DNA from: a virus
Virus record (IMG/VR): IMGVR_UViG_3300025896_000168
Coordinates: 1 to 26,403 of that record
Length of the DNA: 26,403 nt
Direction: 5' to 3' (one strand)
Both the position numbers and the translations under genes were made by a program. How positions within the stretch are numbered: position 1 is the stretch's first letter; each line of letters opens with the position of its first letter. The notes beneath the pieces are model-generated. The model saw only the letters and a list, made by a program, of their open reading frames with translations, had not been told where the DNA came from and ran no database searches. Of the stretch, positions 5,014-13,509 are shown piece after piece.

Positions 5014-7562
5014 AGATAAAGCCGTTGGTCGAAAAGTTTAGCGGGGCGTACTGGAAGAGTGAGATCGGCAAGGCTGAGGATAGAAGCAGACAGTTTGTAG
5101 AGTTAGCAGAAGAATCCGTTAGGGTTTACAACGCACAAAAGCAAGTAGGTATTCTAAATGACACCGAACGAAGGCTTAATTCTTGGTGGTATTGCATTAA
5201 TACTTTGCTCCCTGCTTACTATTCCAGCACACCTAAGGCGGAAGTAACCCTCCGCAAACGTGCCGGTGGTGTCATTGAAGAGATGAGCGCCGTCATTCTT
5301 GAGCGCAATATCCAATACTCCATGGATATGAACTGTTCGTTTGACTTGGTTGGTTACAACGCAGCTTTGCAGTTTTTGCTTACTGGTCGTGCTGTTTTGT
5401 GGGCTAGGTATGAAGCTGAAATCAATGAGGATGAAGTAGAGATTGCTTTATTTCAGGGGCCAGATGGTGTCTTAGTTGATGACAAGGGCCAGCCTTTTGA
5501 GGGTAATACCAGCAAGAGTAGACCTGGTCCCGGCGGGTTGGTGTTAGTCAAAGTACCGCAGGAAACTAAGGAAGAAGAATACGCGATTCTCGATGCAGTT
5601 CAGTATAATGATTACCTTTGTTCTGATGCTAGGAATGAGACAGAGGTAGAGTGGCGCGGTCGTCGTGCGTATTTGACACGTACCCAAGCTGAAAAGATGT
5701 TTGGGGCTGAGATAGCTGATGACCTCAACTACGATTCTTTTCCTGATAAAGATAAGAAATATAAGTATCAGGATCAGACTAAGTATGAGGGCAAAGCTGA
5801 ACTATACGAGATATGGTGCGAAGAGACAGAGCGCGTTTATTGGGTTCACAAGAACAGCGACAAAGGCATTATATACGAGTCAGAACCACCGATAGACTTT
5901 GAGAACTTTTATCCGTGTAGCGTTATCTCTCAAAGCGTAGACCCTGATAGCGTTATCCCTGTTTCCGATTACGCGCATGTAAAGGATCAGATCCTTGAGG
6001 TTGAACGCCTTACAACCCGTATTCATGCTGTTACTCAGGCTATTCGCACCAATACGTTGTATGACGCAACCCTTGGCAATTCTGTAGAGCAGTTAATGCA
6101 GGGTGATCTCAAAATGATCCCTGTCATGAATTGGCCGTCATACAAAAGCCGTGGCGGTTTGCAAGCTGGCGTAGAGACGATGGACATCACTGCTTATGTG
6201 AATGCACTGCAGACTTTGCAAGCTGCACGACAAGCAGCACTTGAGCAGTTGTATGAAACGTTAAAGGTTAGTGATCTTCTTCGCGGCACAAGCGAGCAAT
6301 ACAAGAGTGCCACGGCTAATCGCCTAGAAAATGCCTGGTCGTCGCTTGGCTTAGTAGTTCGGCAAAACATGTTTGCCAAGTTTATCTCTGATGGTATTGA
6401 GCGACTTGGTACAATCATTGCTACTCTGTTTGAACCAGAGCAGATATTTCAAGTTGGTGACGCCGATAGGTTGTTAGCGCCAATACTTCCAGAACTACCA
6501 CCTCCGCCACCACCTATGCCACCGGATGAGACAGGTGGTGAGATGATGCCACCTGCACCGCCTCCTCCACCACCTCCATCGCCAGAGATGATGATGGCAC
6601 CTCTAAAGATGCAGATCCTTAACCTGCTTCGTAGTGATGATAGGTTAAGCTACCGCATCAAAATTGCTTCTGATTCGATGGTAGCAGTTGATCAAATGCA
6701 AGAGCAGCAAGAGGGTGCGCAACTTATGAGCACTTGCGGCGAGTTTTTTAATCAAATGCGGTCGTTGATTGAGCAGTATCCTCCGTTGTTAGGGTTTAGC
6801 ATTGAACTATTCCAGAACGTTATTAAACGCTTTAAGAGCGGAAAGGAGTTAGATGGCATCTTCACGAAAGCCCTTAACCAAATTGGCGAGATTGCAAAAG
6901 CTAAAGAAGAAGCAGCCAAGCAACCCCCGCCTCCAGATCCAGTGCAACAAGAAATGCAAGCAAGAATGCAGATCGCCCAGATGGAGTCTCAAGCGCGCAT
7001 TCAAGCAACTCAAATGCAGATGCAAGATGCTGCTCAAAAGAATCAGCTTACGGCGGCAGAGCAACAAATAAAGATGCAGCGTGAGCAACTTGATGCGCAA
7101 CTAGCTGTCGATAAGCAACAGTTTGAGCAATACATAGCGCAGCAAGAACTGCAGATTGCACAGCAGGAATTGCAGATCAAAGCCGGCGGTGTGCAGGCTG
7201 ATATGCTTAAGATTCAGGCTAATACGGAGTCAGACGCTATCAAGCATAACATCAGCCAAGAGTCTAACCGTATGGCTCAGATCATTGAGTTACAGAAGTT
7301 AGAACTTGAGCAGATGCGGATTAGGTTAAGCGAGTCAGAAAAACTAATGGAAGAAAGGCGACTTGCTTCTGAACAGCAGATTGAAAAGCTACGCATGAGC
7401 ATGGAGTCAATCCGCACTATGACTCAAGCGCCAGCACAAACGCAGCAACCTATCGTTATTAACAACGTGATTCCTAAGCGAGCAAAACGTGTCGGGAAAG
7501 TTACTCTCGATGAACTTGGTAATCCAAGCATTGAGTTAAATGACATGGAAGATGAGGATTAA
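5010..7562 (+). CDS. Portal protein with Pro-rich linker and long Gln-rich coiled coil
   Basis: The portal forms the ring at the capsid vertex through which DNA enters and leaves. It directly follows terL with a four-base overlap. The N-terminal half has portal-like segments: RRLNSWWYCINTLLPAYYSS, a region with TGRAVLWARYE, and SDYAHVKDQILEVERLTTRI, followed by SEQYKSATANRLENAWSSLG. At 850 residues it is longer than the P22 portal (about 725). After a proline-rich linker (about 497-531) comes a helical domain, then a heptad-like, Gln- and Met-rich helix from about 628 to 804 that probably extends the barrel inside the capsid, as in P22-type portals. The C-terminus is a short acidic tail. Assignment is strong from position and architecture. 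Confidence 0.85.
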   Translation: MKIKPLVEKFSGAYWKSEIGKAEDRSRQFVELAEESVRVYNAQKQVGILNDTERRLNSWWYCINTLLPAYYSSTPKAEVTLRKRAGGVIEEMSAVILERNIQYSMDMNCSFDLVGYNAALQFLLTGRAVLWARYEAEINEDEVEIALFQGPDGVLVDDKGQPFEGNTSKSRPGPGGLVLVKVPQETKEEEYAILDAVQYNDYLCSDARNETEVEWRGRRAYLTRTQAEKMFGAEIADDLNYDSFPDKDKKYKYQDQTKYEGKAELYEIWCEETERVYWVHKNSDKGIIYESEPPIDFENFYPCSVISQSVDPDSVIPVSDYAHVKDQILEVERLTTRIHAVTQAIRTNTLYDATLGNSVEQLMQGDLKMIPVMNWPSYKSRGGLQAGVETMDITAYVNALQTLQAARQAALEQLYETLKVSDLLRGTSEQYKSATANRLENAWSSLGLVVRQNMFAKFISDGIERLGTIIATLFEPEQIFQVGDADRLLAPILPELPPPPPPMPPDETGGEMMPPAPPPPPPPSPEMMMAPLKMQILNLLRSDDRLSYRIKIASDSMVAVDQMQEQQEGAQLMSTCGEFFNQMRSLIEQYPPLLGFSIELFQNVIKRFKSGKELDGIFTKALNQIGEIAKAKEEAAKQPPPPDPVQQEMQARMQIAQMESQARIQATQMQMQDAAQKNQLTAAEQQIKMQREQLDAQLAVDKQQFEQYIAQQELQIAQQELQIKAGGVQADMLKIQANTESDAIKHNISQESNRMAQIIELQKLELEQMRIRLSESEKLMEERRLASEQQIEKLRMSMESIRTMTQAPAQTQQPIVINNVIPKRAKRVGKVTLDELGNPSIELNDMEDED

Positions 7563-7564
7563 GC

Positions 7565-9070
7565 GTGTCAGACAACGTAACGGTTAGTAACTCTCCCACA
7601 AGTATCAATACTGATATTCCGGTTCGCACGATTGATAAGACGGGCGAGCAGGTTCAAGTTGTTGCTATTGATTACGGCGGCTCCGGGACTGAGGATTTGA
7701 CCGTTCCAGACTTTGCTACTGAAACAACTCTAACAGCAGTAAAAAACGAGTTAGCTAGTGGTATCAATGTTAACAACCTTGTTAATGCAGACATTCTTGG
7801 TGTTGGCGTTACAGGACGCCGGAACAATGAAATAGAAATTAGTTTTTTTAGTTCGTTTGATGCTGATCTGATTACGACCACTACCACGTCCGGTGGCACT
7901 GCAACCATTTCTGGTGGTCATGCTGTGTTTCAAACAGGCACCAACACTAATGGTAGTTCCAGAGCAACCACTGTTTATCAATGTGCATATCGTCCAGCGC
8001 ATGAACAATACGCCTATTTTACCGCCTCGTTTACTACCGGCATAGCCAATTCCTATCAGCGCATTGGCATTTACGACACTGACAACGGATTTTTTATTGG
8101 ATGGTCGGGAACTTCATTTGGTATTTCTCTCCGCACTGGTGCTGCAGATACATTTGTTGCTCGCACTAGTTGGAATGGCGATTTGCTTGATGGCAATAGC
8201 GGATCCATCTTTACGCGAGATGGGATTCCAGAAGCTATAAACCTTGCGTACTCAAACTTGTTCCGCATTAGGTTTGCTTGGCTTGGATCTGCACCTATTC
8301 TGTATGAGGTTTTTTCCCCTGACGGGAAATGGGTGTTGTTTCATACCCTTCGCATCCCTAATAGCCAGTTGCTGCCATCCATTCAAACGCCCAATTTGGG
8401 AATGAAGTTGGAGTGTGTAAAAAGCGGGGGTGGTGCTACAAACCTCACAATGACAAGTGCGTGTTGGGCGGCAGGCACAACGTCGGACTACAATCCCATA
8501 ACCGAAACATTAACCGATTTTAGTAATGCCAATTTAACGCGAGCAGTCATTGCGGGACGCGCAAGCACTGGCGGTGGCACTTACTACAACGTTAAAGTTA
8601 ATCCGTCAGGTTCATTAACTACTGCAATCGGTGACATTACGGGTATTGTTGGTCAAACGACAATGGCTAATAGTTTGCCGGTCACTATTGCTTCTAATCA
8701 AACCGGCGTACCCGTAACTGATAATGGAGGTAGTTTAACTGTTGATGGTACTGTAGCGGCAACGCAAAGCGGGACCTGGACCGTTACAAACGCAACGTAT
8801 TCAACCAGCACGTTAAGCAATGTTACCGCAGCCGCTTCCAACACAACACTTTTGGCATCCAACGCTTCGCGCCGCCAAGCGATACTTTATAACGATGCTG
8901 ACACTGCCGTATACGTCAAGTTTGGTACTACAGCTAGTGCAACTAGTTTTAGTTATAAGTTGTTGCCAGCGCAAACACTAGAACTACCATTTCCCGTTTA
9001 CACAGGAATCATTGATGGTATCTGGGCGGGTTCTCCAACGGGAGCAATGCGAGTAACTGAGGTAAGCTAA
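7565..9070 (+). CDS. Beta-rich virion protein, probable capsid-borne fibre or adhesin
   Basis: The start is a GTG at 7565 with AGGA seven bases upstream, two bases after the portal stop. The 501-residue product is Thr/Ser/Gly-rich. The N-terminus (residues 1-50) resembles the attachment regions of phage fibre-like proteins. The middle (about 90-310) looks like a jelly-roll or lectin-type beta domain (YFTASFTTGIANSYQRIGIY, SFGISLRTG). After it come strands with NSLPVTIASNQTGVPVTDNG and VAATQSGTWTV, motifs widespread in phage decoration and fibre proteins. The last 85 residues form another beta domain ending in GIWAGSPTGAMRVTEV. No enzyme motif is visible. It is coupled to the tail-collar gene by a TAATG overlap, so both may form one structure. 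Lectin activity is inference. Confidence 0.6.
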   Translation: MSDNVTVSNSPTSINTDIPVRTIDKTGEQVQVVAIDYGGSGTEDLTVPDFATETTLTAVKNELASGINVNNLVNADILGVGVTGRRNNEIEISFFSSFDADLITTTTTSGGTATISGGHAVFQTGTNTNGSSRATTVYQCAYRPAHEQYAYFTASFTTGIANSYQRIGIYDTDNGFFIGWSGTSFGISLRTGAADTFVARTSWNGDLLDGNSGSIFTRDGIPEAINLAYSNLFRIRFAWLGSAPILYEVFSPDGKWVLFHTLRIPNSQLLPSIQTPNLGMKLECVKSGGGATNLTMTSACWAAGTTSDYNPITETLTDFSNANLTRAVIAGRASTGGGTYYNVKVNPSGSLTTAIGDITGIVGQTTMANSLPVTIASNQTGVPVTDNGGSLTVDGTVAATQSGTWTVTNATYSTSTLSNVTAAASNTTLLASNASRRQAILYNDADTAVYVKFGTTASATSFSYKLLPAQTLELPFPVYTGIIDGIWAGSPTGAMRVTEVS

Positions 9071-9645
9071 TGCCTATTTTTGGTGGCGAGTTACCTATTG
9101 GCGCTGGTTTGTTGTGGTACTCCGGCACTGCGCCTGATTCTTTTTTTATCTGTGACGGCACAAGTCTTTCGAGGACAACGTATGCAAAACTGTTTGCCAT
9201 CATTGGCACAACTTATGGCAGCGTGGATGCAAGTAGTTTTAGCTTACCAGATTTGCGGCAACGATTCCCTCTCGGTAAAGCGGCGTCAGGGACGGGCAAT
9301 GCGCTTGCGGGTACAGGGGGAACAATAGACCATACGCACACCTCAGCCGCTCACACCCATAGTGTGCCAGCGCATTATCATGGTATGGGAACCGGAGCAG
9401 ATTTAGCCGTTACCAACTCGCCAAGCGGCTATAGCGCGTGGGGAGGATCAGTCACAACTACCGCACCAAAAGGCGATACGGCAGCAGGCAGTTATACAGC
9501 GCCGACCATCAGCGGTCGTATTGGATTAGTGACGGGAGGTGTTGACGGTAACGCAGCTATGACAAGCGGAAGTACTACTCCTAGCGCAACAGGGGGAAAC
9601 AATCCTCCGTACTTAGTCGTTAATTACATTATCAAATACCAATGA
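9070..9645 (+). CDS. Phage tail-collar domain protein
   Basis: The N-terminal 70 residues match the tail collar fold: GAGLLWYSGTAPDSFFICDG, LSRTTYAKLFAIIGTTYGS, and SFSLPDLRQRFPLG. A histidine-rich segment follows (residues 87-104, pattern HTHT...HTH...HYH); in T4-type short fibres such HxH motifs bind a metal ion at the trimer axis. The C-terminus NNPPYLVVNYIIKY is typical of these proteins. The 191-residue length is a stand-alone collar and tip without a long shaft. It probably forms a trimer that works in adsorption. The ATG shares one base with the previous stop. Its location between portal and scaffold is unusual; such genes normally lie in the tail region. Confidence 0.88.
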   Translation: MPIFGGELPIGAGLLWYSGTAPDSFFICDGTSLSRTTYAKLFAIIGTTYGSVDASSFSLPDLRQRFPLGKAASGTGNALAGTGGTIDHTHTSAAHTHSVPAHYHGMGTGADLAVTNSPSGYSAWGGSVTTTAPKGDTAAGSYTAPTISGRIGLVTGGVDGNAAMTSGSTTPSATGGNNPPYLVVNYIIKYQ

Positions 9646-9959
9646 GTCTAATACTGCTCCTTAACCCCAAGCAGTACGGTGGAACCCCTGTAACGCCTGA
9701 TACAAGCGATATTTTGGATCGCTACGCTAAGCGACGAAAACGGTATGACGATCTGCTTGAGGAAGAAGTAGCAGCCCAAATCCTCAAGAGTCGCCAAAAA
9801 GAGATAGAACTACCGACGACTGTAGACAGAGAGAATTTAGCTGATAAGCTAAAAGCAGCATTACATACTAGGGCTAAACCAGGAGAACTAACTGGTGAAG
9901 AACGCAAAAAACGAATCAAAATGGTGTTGATGCTATTGGCGCTAGACGATGACGACTAA
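9642..9959 (+). CDS. Small charged protein, unknown
   Basis: The start overlaps the collar gene by four bases (ATGA). The 105-residue product begins MSLILLLNPKQYGG, a short opening I have seen in many phage head-region proteins, and continues as charged helix (RYAKRRKRYDDLLEEEVAAQ). It ends with a tetra-aspartate. No domain is recognised. It lies just before the scaffold genes, so a head-assembly role is possible. Confidence 0.65.
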   Translation: MSLILLLNPKQYGGTPVTPDTSDILDRYAKRRKRYDDLLEEEVAAQILKSRQKEIELPTTVDRENLADKLKAALHTRAKPGELTGEERKKRIKMVLMLLALDDDD

Positions 9960-10263
9960 ATACAAACTGTATCAATACTGCAAAGTACAAAAGAAGGTAG
10001 TGCCGATTGAGGACGTACAGGTACGTGTACCTGAAACGCACTACATCATTACCGACGAGATGGCACCTGTTAGAAATCCCCTTAATTCTAAGGAAATTTA
10101 CACAAGCAAAAGAAAGCTAAGAGAGGCTTATAAAGCCGCTGGCGCGATAGAAATAGGGGATGCTTACGAGCGCGGGTACGACCCACAAAAGTCAAATCCT
10201 GGTCGGCAAAAGGAATTAGTGTCTAGGGTAATGCAACAAATTAGGGAGCGACTCAATGGATAA
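9949..10263 (+). CDS. Small conserved phage protein of the head region
   Basis: The start overlaps the previous stop by 11 bases and the end overlaps the scaffold start by eight. The 104-residue product has the pattern ITDEMAPVRNPLNSKEIYTS followed by KRKLREAYKAAGAIEIGD. It resembles small proteins in other phages where an 'I-D-G-x-x-I-x-S-R-x-x-L-R-E-H' block precedes 'GVxxVGND'. Their function is not known to me. There is no obvious Shine-Dalgarno site, so translation is probably coupled. Basic C-terminal helix. Confidence 0.68.
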   Translation: MTTKYKLYQYCKVQKKVVPIEDVQVRVPETHYIITDEMAPVRNPLNSKEIYTSKRKLREAYKAAGAIEIGDAYERGYDPQKSNPGRQKELVSRVMQQIRERLNG

Positions 10264-11323
10264 TGTAGAGCAAAAAACAGAAACGACAGCAGCGGATACC
10301 GAAATTAGTGTTGAACGGCAATCAGAACCTGTAAGCATTCGTGACGCTCTCAAACGTAGTTTTAAGGCAGAAGATGATCCGATTGTTGTAGAGACTAAAG
10401 AAGATCCTGATGCGGTAGCTAGAGCACCTCAATCTGTTACAGGGCAACAAACGCAGGAGGCAACGCCAGCGGTTGAGAAAATTCCGCTTGTACCACCCGC
10501 TGACATGAACAAAGCCGAAAAGGAGGCTTTTCTTAATCCTACGCTAGATAACGCGCATGTTTTGCAGCAGTACATGAATCGTAGGGCGTACGAAACACGC
10601 TCGGATTATCAGCGTAAAATGGTGGAAGTTGAAGAACTTAAAAAGCAAACATCCAGCATTTACGATGCAGTTAAACAGTATGAAAACGACTACGCAAAAG
10701 AAGGTATCAGCATTGCAGACCTGACCAGGCGCTCTATCGCTTGGGATAAAGCAATGATGACGAACCCGGTCGAAACGGCTTTGGAATGGTTAGACGCCTA
10801 CGGCATTAAGCCCGAAGAACTGTTTCAAGGTTATGATCAGCAGGGTTACTACCCACAGCAGCAGCCAGCGCAATACCTCACAATGGCTGATGCAGAACGC
10901 ATTGCCGAAGAGAAGATTGCCGCAATGCAGCAGCAACAGGAACAAAAAGCCGTTGCTTATTACAATGAGCGGGTCGTAGAATCTTTTGTAGCGAATAAAC
11001 CGTTATTCAAAGATGCCGAGACAGCAGCGCAGTTAGAGGCTGAAATGGCACCGATTGTGACGGCATTAACGCAGACCGGCAAGTACAGCGGCCCAGAGCA
11101 AATCCTCGAAACCGCTTACAACTATGTAGTGGCCGGCAATCCGACCTTTTCCAGTATCGCCAATGCGATTACTGCAAAGGCACAGGTAGAACAAACATCC
11201 GCAAGCGTGCAAAAAGCTAAAGCCGCTTCGCGTTCGATTACTGGCTCCGCTGGTTCAGGGACTCCCAGAGTACAAGCTAAAAACATACGTGATAACCTAC
11301 GGGCTAGAATGACCGGCGATTAG
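10256..11323 (+). CDS. Capsid scaffolding protein
   Basis: Scaffolding proteins guide capsid assembly and then leave the head. The 355-residue product is acidic, helical and rich in Gln, Ala and Glu, with a disordered first third (many T, E, P, V) and a coiled-coil middle (RKMVEVEELKKQTSSIYDAV). A Gln-rich helix follows (AERIAEEKIAAMQQQQEQKA). The C-terminus is basic (VQAKNIRDNLRARMTGD), as expected for a scaffold's capsid-binding end. It lies immediately before the major capsid gene, the standard scaffold place. AGGGAG upstream of ATG 10256 is a good ribosome binding site. No protease domain is seen. Confidence 0.8.
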   Translation: MDNVEQKTETTAADTEISVERQSEPVSIRDALKRSFKAEDDPIVVETKEDPDAVARAPQSVTGQQTQEATPAVEKIPLVPPADMNKAEKEAFLNPTLDNAHVLQQYMNRRAYETRSDYQRKMVEVEELKKQTSSIYDAVKQYENDYAKEGISIADLTRRSIAWDKAMMTNPVETALEWLDAYGIKPEELFQGYDQQGYYPQQQPAQYLTMADAERIAEEKIAAMQQQQEQKAVAYYNERVVESFVANKPLFKDAETAAQLEAEMAPIVTALTQTGKYSGPEQILETAYNYVVAGNPTFSSIANAITAKAQVEQTSASVQKAKAASRSITGSAGSGTPRVQAKNIRDNLRARMTGD

Positions 11324-11365
11324 CTGCTTCATTTAGCCGGGGTTATCTTAACTTTATAGGATAAC
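11291..11365 (+). promoter_or_regulatory. Possible alternative hairpins around the capsid gene ribosome binding site
   Basis: GATAACC (11291-11297), GGTTATC (11341-11347) and GATAAC (11360-11365) can form two mutually exclusive stems. The downstream stem overlaps the AGGA at 11358-11361 that serves as the capsid gene's ribosome binding site. This could adjust capsid translation, but stems of six and seven base pairs can arise by chance. Confidence 0.25.
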
Positions 11366-11369
11366 AACA

Positions 11370-12326
11370 ATGGCTAATCTTGAAGAAGCAATCGTTGCAA
11401 CCCTCTTCGATCAGAGCGATCAGATCGCAGATGAGGTTTTGCATCACAATCCGCTCCTGAAATCGCTTGACGATCAGGGCCTCATTCGTAAGTTTTCCGG
11501 TGGATACGAACTACGCAAGCCGATTATGTATAATGATTCGGCTGTAGGTGGTTTCTATTCGGGATTCTCATCTTTTAACCTTGATGCAATTGATGATGCT
11601 ACGGCATTCCGATTCGCAATCAAGCAGTGCTACGAGCCTGTAGCTATTGCAGGACGTGACCGACGCGCTAACCGCGATCAGGCACAGCTTCTTGATCTCG
11701 CTGAGATGAAGATGAACGCTGCAATCGCTCGCCTCAAGAATACTGTTTCTACCTCACTTCGCGGTGATGGGACTGGAAGCGGTGGACTTGAGTTTGACGG
11801 TATTAAGAAGGCTGTATCAACTTCACCGTCATCTGGAACATATGGACAGATTGATCGTACTTCTAACACTTGGGCACGTAACCTAGCTGTTAATACGACT
11901 CTTTCTGCTTCAAACGTTCAGGAGACCGTAACGGACACTATTTCGCAGATCACTCGTGGTGACGAAACCCCAGACCTCGGTTTGATGGATCGCACTGCTT
12001 GGAAGTACCTCCATAGTTCGCTCACGGCAATTCAGCGCATTCAGCTTCCTGTAAAGAAGGCTACCGCTGGTTTCCGCGCTCTAAGCTATGACGGATGCGA
12101 TTTTGTGTTTGATGGTGGATTCGGTTCAAGCGTACTTGAAACCAATTCTTGCCGATTGCTTAACACTAAGTACTGGACATTCGATATGGTACGTGGGGCT
12201 GACTTTAAGCCGCTCGCCCCAGAAATGAACCGTCCAATCGATCAGGATGCTTTCTTCACGGTTATTATCGTTGAAGGAAACCTCTGTTGTTCAGCCCCGG
12301 CACTTCAAGCTGTTATTTACGCTTAA
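11370..12326 (+). CDS. Major capsid protein (HK97-type fold expected)
   Basis: The 318-residue product starts MANLEEAIVATLFDQSDQIA and has the expected sequence of a podovirus-type coat protein. There is a region resembling an E-loop (SGGYELRKPIMYNDSAVGGF, SGFSSFN). A helix follows (LLDLAEMKMNAAIARLKNTV) with nearby LRGDGTGSGGLEFDGIKKAV, a signature common in HK97-fold coats. The A-domain and closing strands include GLMDRTAWKYLHSS and ALSYDGCDFVFDGGFG. It follows the scaffold gene and precedes a decoration-like protein. Codon use looks smoother here (GTA, CTT, ATC) than in neighbours, as in a highly expressed gene. No N-terminal delta domain or maturation protease is evident, in keeping with a separate scaffold. 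Confidence 0.9.
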   Translation: MANLEEAIVATLFDQSDQIADEVLHHNPLLKSLDDQGLIRKFSGGYELRKPIMYNDSAVGGFYSGFSSFNLDAIDDATAFRFAIKQCYEPVAIAGRDRRANRDQAQLLDLAEMKMNAAIARLKNTVSTSLRGDGTGSGGLEFDGIKKAVSTSPSSGTYGQIDRTSNTWARNLAVNTTLSASNVQETVTDTISQITRGDETPDLGLMDRTAWKYLHSSLTAIQRIQLPVKKATAGFRALSYDGCDFVFDGGFGSSVLETNSCRLLNTKYWTFDMVRGADFKPLAPEMNRPIDQDAFFTVIIVEGNLCCSAPALQAVIYA

Positions 12327-12344
12327 CTGTAAAAGGATTGAACT

Positions 12345-12830
12345 ATGTCACGTTCTGGATCATTCGGTGTTAATTACAAAAAGGTATGGGATGGAACTAC
12401 CATTCCGCTTCCGGCAAAAGTTACTGATCTCGGTAGCTGCCCGGAGGGTGAGTTTTTGTTTGTTCAGGCAGATGGTGCGCTTGCACAGTATGCGTTTGTC
12501 AAAATATCTGACGATGGACAAGCTGTAGAACTTACAACCACAAACGCTGGTTCTAGCAACCTGCAAATCGGTGTAGCGCAAGTCGCTGCAGCCGATAACG
12601 AGTACCTTTGGGTATGGGTTGGCGGTGTAGGTGGCGGTGGAGTAGGAACAGGTATTAAGGGCAAGTGCGCGGCATCGTATGCTGCAGATGCTAACCTTAA
12701 TACAACTGCAACCGCGGGCGTAGCTGATGATGCTTCAACAACTAAGATTGCTAACGTGGTAGGTCTTACGACCCTCACGGGCGCTAGCACTGTTGAATTG
12801 AAATCAACTGGCTACCTCACAGTAAACTAA
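12345..12830 (+). CDS. Capsid decoration or stabilising protein (probable)
   Basis: AAAAGGA lies before ATG 12345, 18 bases after the capsid stop. The 161-residue product is beta-rich with a Gly-rich turn (EYLWVWVGGVGGGGVGTGIK) and a repeated-strand C-terminus with DASTTKIANVVGLTTLTGAS. This resembles the small capsid cement proteins coded next to many coat genes, in which a 'G-A-x-x-G-V-A' strand region follows a central loop. I do not identify a specific family. It is followed by a likely terminator, so it would end a high-level capsid transcript. Confidence 0.6.
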   Translation: MSRSGSFGVNYKKVWDGTTIPLPAKVTDLGSCPEGEFLFVQADGALAQYAFVKISDDGQAVELTTTNAGSSNLQIGVAQVAAADNEYLWVWVGGVGGGGVGTGIKGKCAASYAADANLNTTATAGVADDASTTKIANVVGLTTLTGASTVELKSTGYLTVN

Positions 12831-12868
12831 GGCTTTAGGGGCTGGCTTGTATGGCGGCCCCGCCTTTT
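12831..12868 (+). terminator. Likely intrinsic terminator after the decoration gene
   Basis: GGGGC (12838-12842) pairs with GCCCC (12857-12861). GGC at 12831 and GCC at 12862-12864 may extend the stem across an internal loop. TTTT follows at 12865-12868. The loop is large and the T-run short, so termination may be partial. Confidence 0.45.
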
Positions 12869-12878
12869 AAGGATATTT

Positions 12879-13199
12879 ATGCCAAGTACTACGAATTTGA
12901 TCGGTCTTGGGATGCCACCGGAGCAGGCAGTAGAGGTGTCAAATGGCACTTTTACAACTGTTACTAGCACAAATGCAGTCGTAGCTACGGCTGGTGGTGT
13001 TCGCACAAAAATGGCTGTTAACAATGTTAATGATACCACTCCGACTAATGCAGAGTTGACAACTTCGTTTGGCGCTCCTGCAACGGTAGGGACTGGATTT
13101 GTAGGTATTGTAAAGGATAACGACACTGATACTAACTGCTTTGTGGTTGTATCAAATGGCGTGACCTTCTATTACCTCAAGTTTACTAAAGCATTGTAA
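12879..13199 (+). CDS. Small beta-rich structural protein
   Basis: AAGGA with an appropriate spacer lies upstream of ATG 12879. The 106-residue product begins with a conserved phage phrase LIGLGMPPEQAVEVSNGT, then beta-strand-like Thr/Val-rich sequence. Proteins of this size with a 'LGxPxxxAxxv' opening are common next to capsid genes and are thought to be minor head components. The gene sits between a weak and a strong terminator. No enzyme motif. The family is not named. Confidence 0.6.
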   Translation: MPSTTNLIGLGMPPEQAVEVSNGTFTTVTSTNAVVATAGGVRTKMAVNNVNDTTPTNAELTTSFGAPATVGTGFVGIVKDNDTDTNCFVVVSNGVTFYYLKFTKAL

Positions 13200-13206
13200 G
13201 CCAAGC

Positions 13207-13241
13207 CGGAGGGTGAAATACCCCTCCGTTTTTATTTTATT
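13207..13241 (+). terminator. Strong intrinsic terminator
   Basis: CGGAGGG (13207-13213) and CCCTCCG (13222-13228) form a perfect 7-bp GC-rich stem with an eight-base loop, followed by TTTTTATTTTATT. This is the clearest intrinsic terminator in the window. It ends the head transcript, 42 bases before the spike-base gene starts. Confidence 0.88.
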
Positions 13242-13249
13242 GAGGTCTT

Positions 13250-13507
13250 ATGCCTGATTTTACTCCTTCTAATCCGACTGCACTTTTTTCCGCTCGTCGT
13301 GTTGCTGCAGTAACAGCTAGCGATACAACTGACCTTACAGGTTGTCGAGCATTGTGGATTGGCGGCACTGGAAATTTGAGTGTTAAATGCGTTGATGACA
13401 CCGCTGCTGTGACAATCGTTATTCCTAATGCCGGCGTTCTTCTTCCGCTGTTTGTGTCGCGTGTGATGGCAGCTACGACAGCAACTTCTATTGTTGCATT
13501 GTATTGA
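13250..13507 (+). CDS. Spike-base-like protein (RCAP_Rcc01079 family)
   Basis: The 85-residue product matches a known small phage and gene-transfer-agent family: the start DFTPSNPTALFSARRVAAVT with SDTTDLTGCRALWIGGTGNL, then LLPLFVSRVMAATTATSIVALY. In that family 'CRALYVG' and 'LPVRxTRVxATGTTAxxIVALY' are conserved. Members are described as the base protein of head spikes in Rhodobacter gene transfer agents. It is here next to a lectin-like protein gene, in agreement with a capsid spike with a sugar-binding tip. GAGGT precedes the ATG at 13250. The gene is the first after the strong terminator, and I see no good promoter in the 8 bases left. Confidence 0.82.
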   Translation: MPDFTPSNPTALFSARRVAAVTASDTTDLTGCRALWIGGTGNLSVKCVDDTAAVTIVIPNAGVLLPLFVSRVMAATTATSIVALY

Positions 13508-13509
13508 TC

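Noticed and set aside
12464-12790. Minus-strand 108-residue frame opposite the decoration gene
   Set aside because: Low-complexity Ala/Thr/Pro content and no ribosome binding site; the sense gene explains the region.
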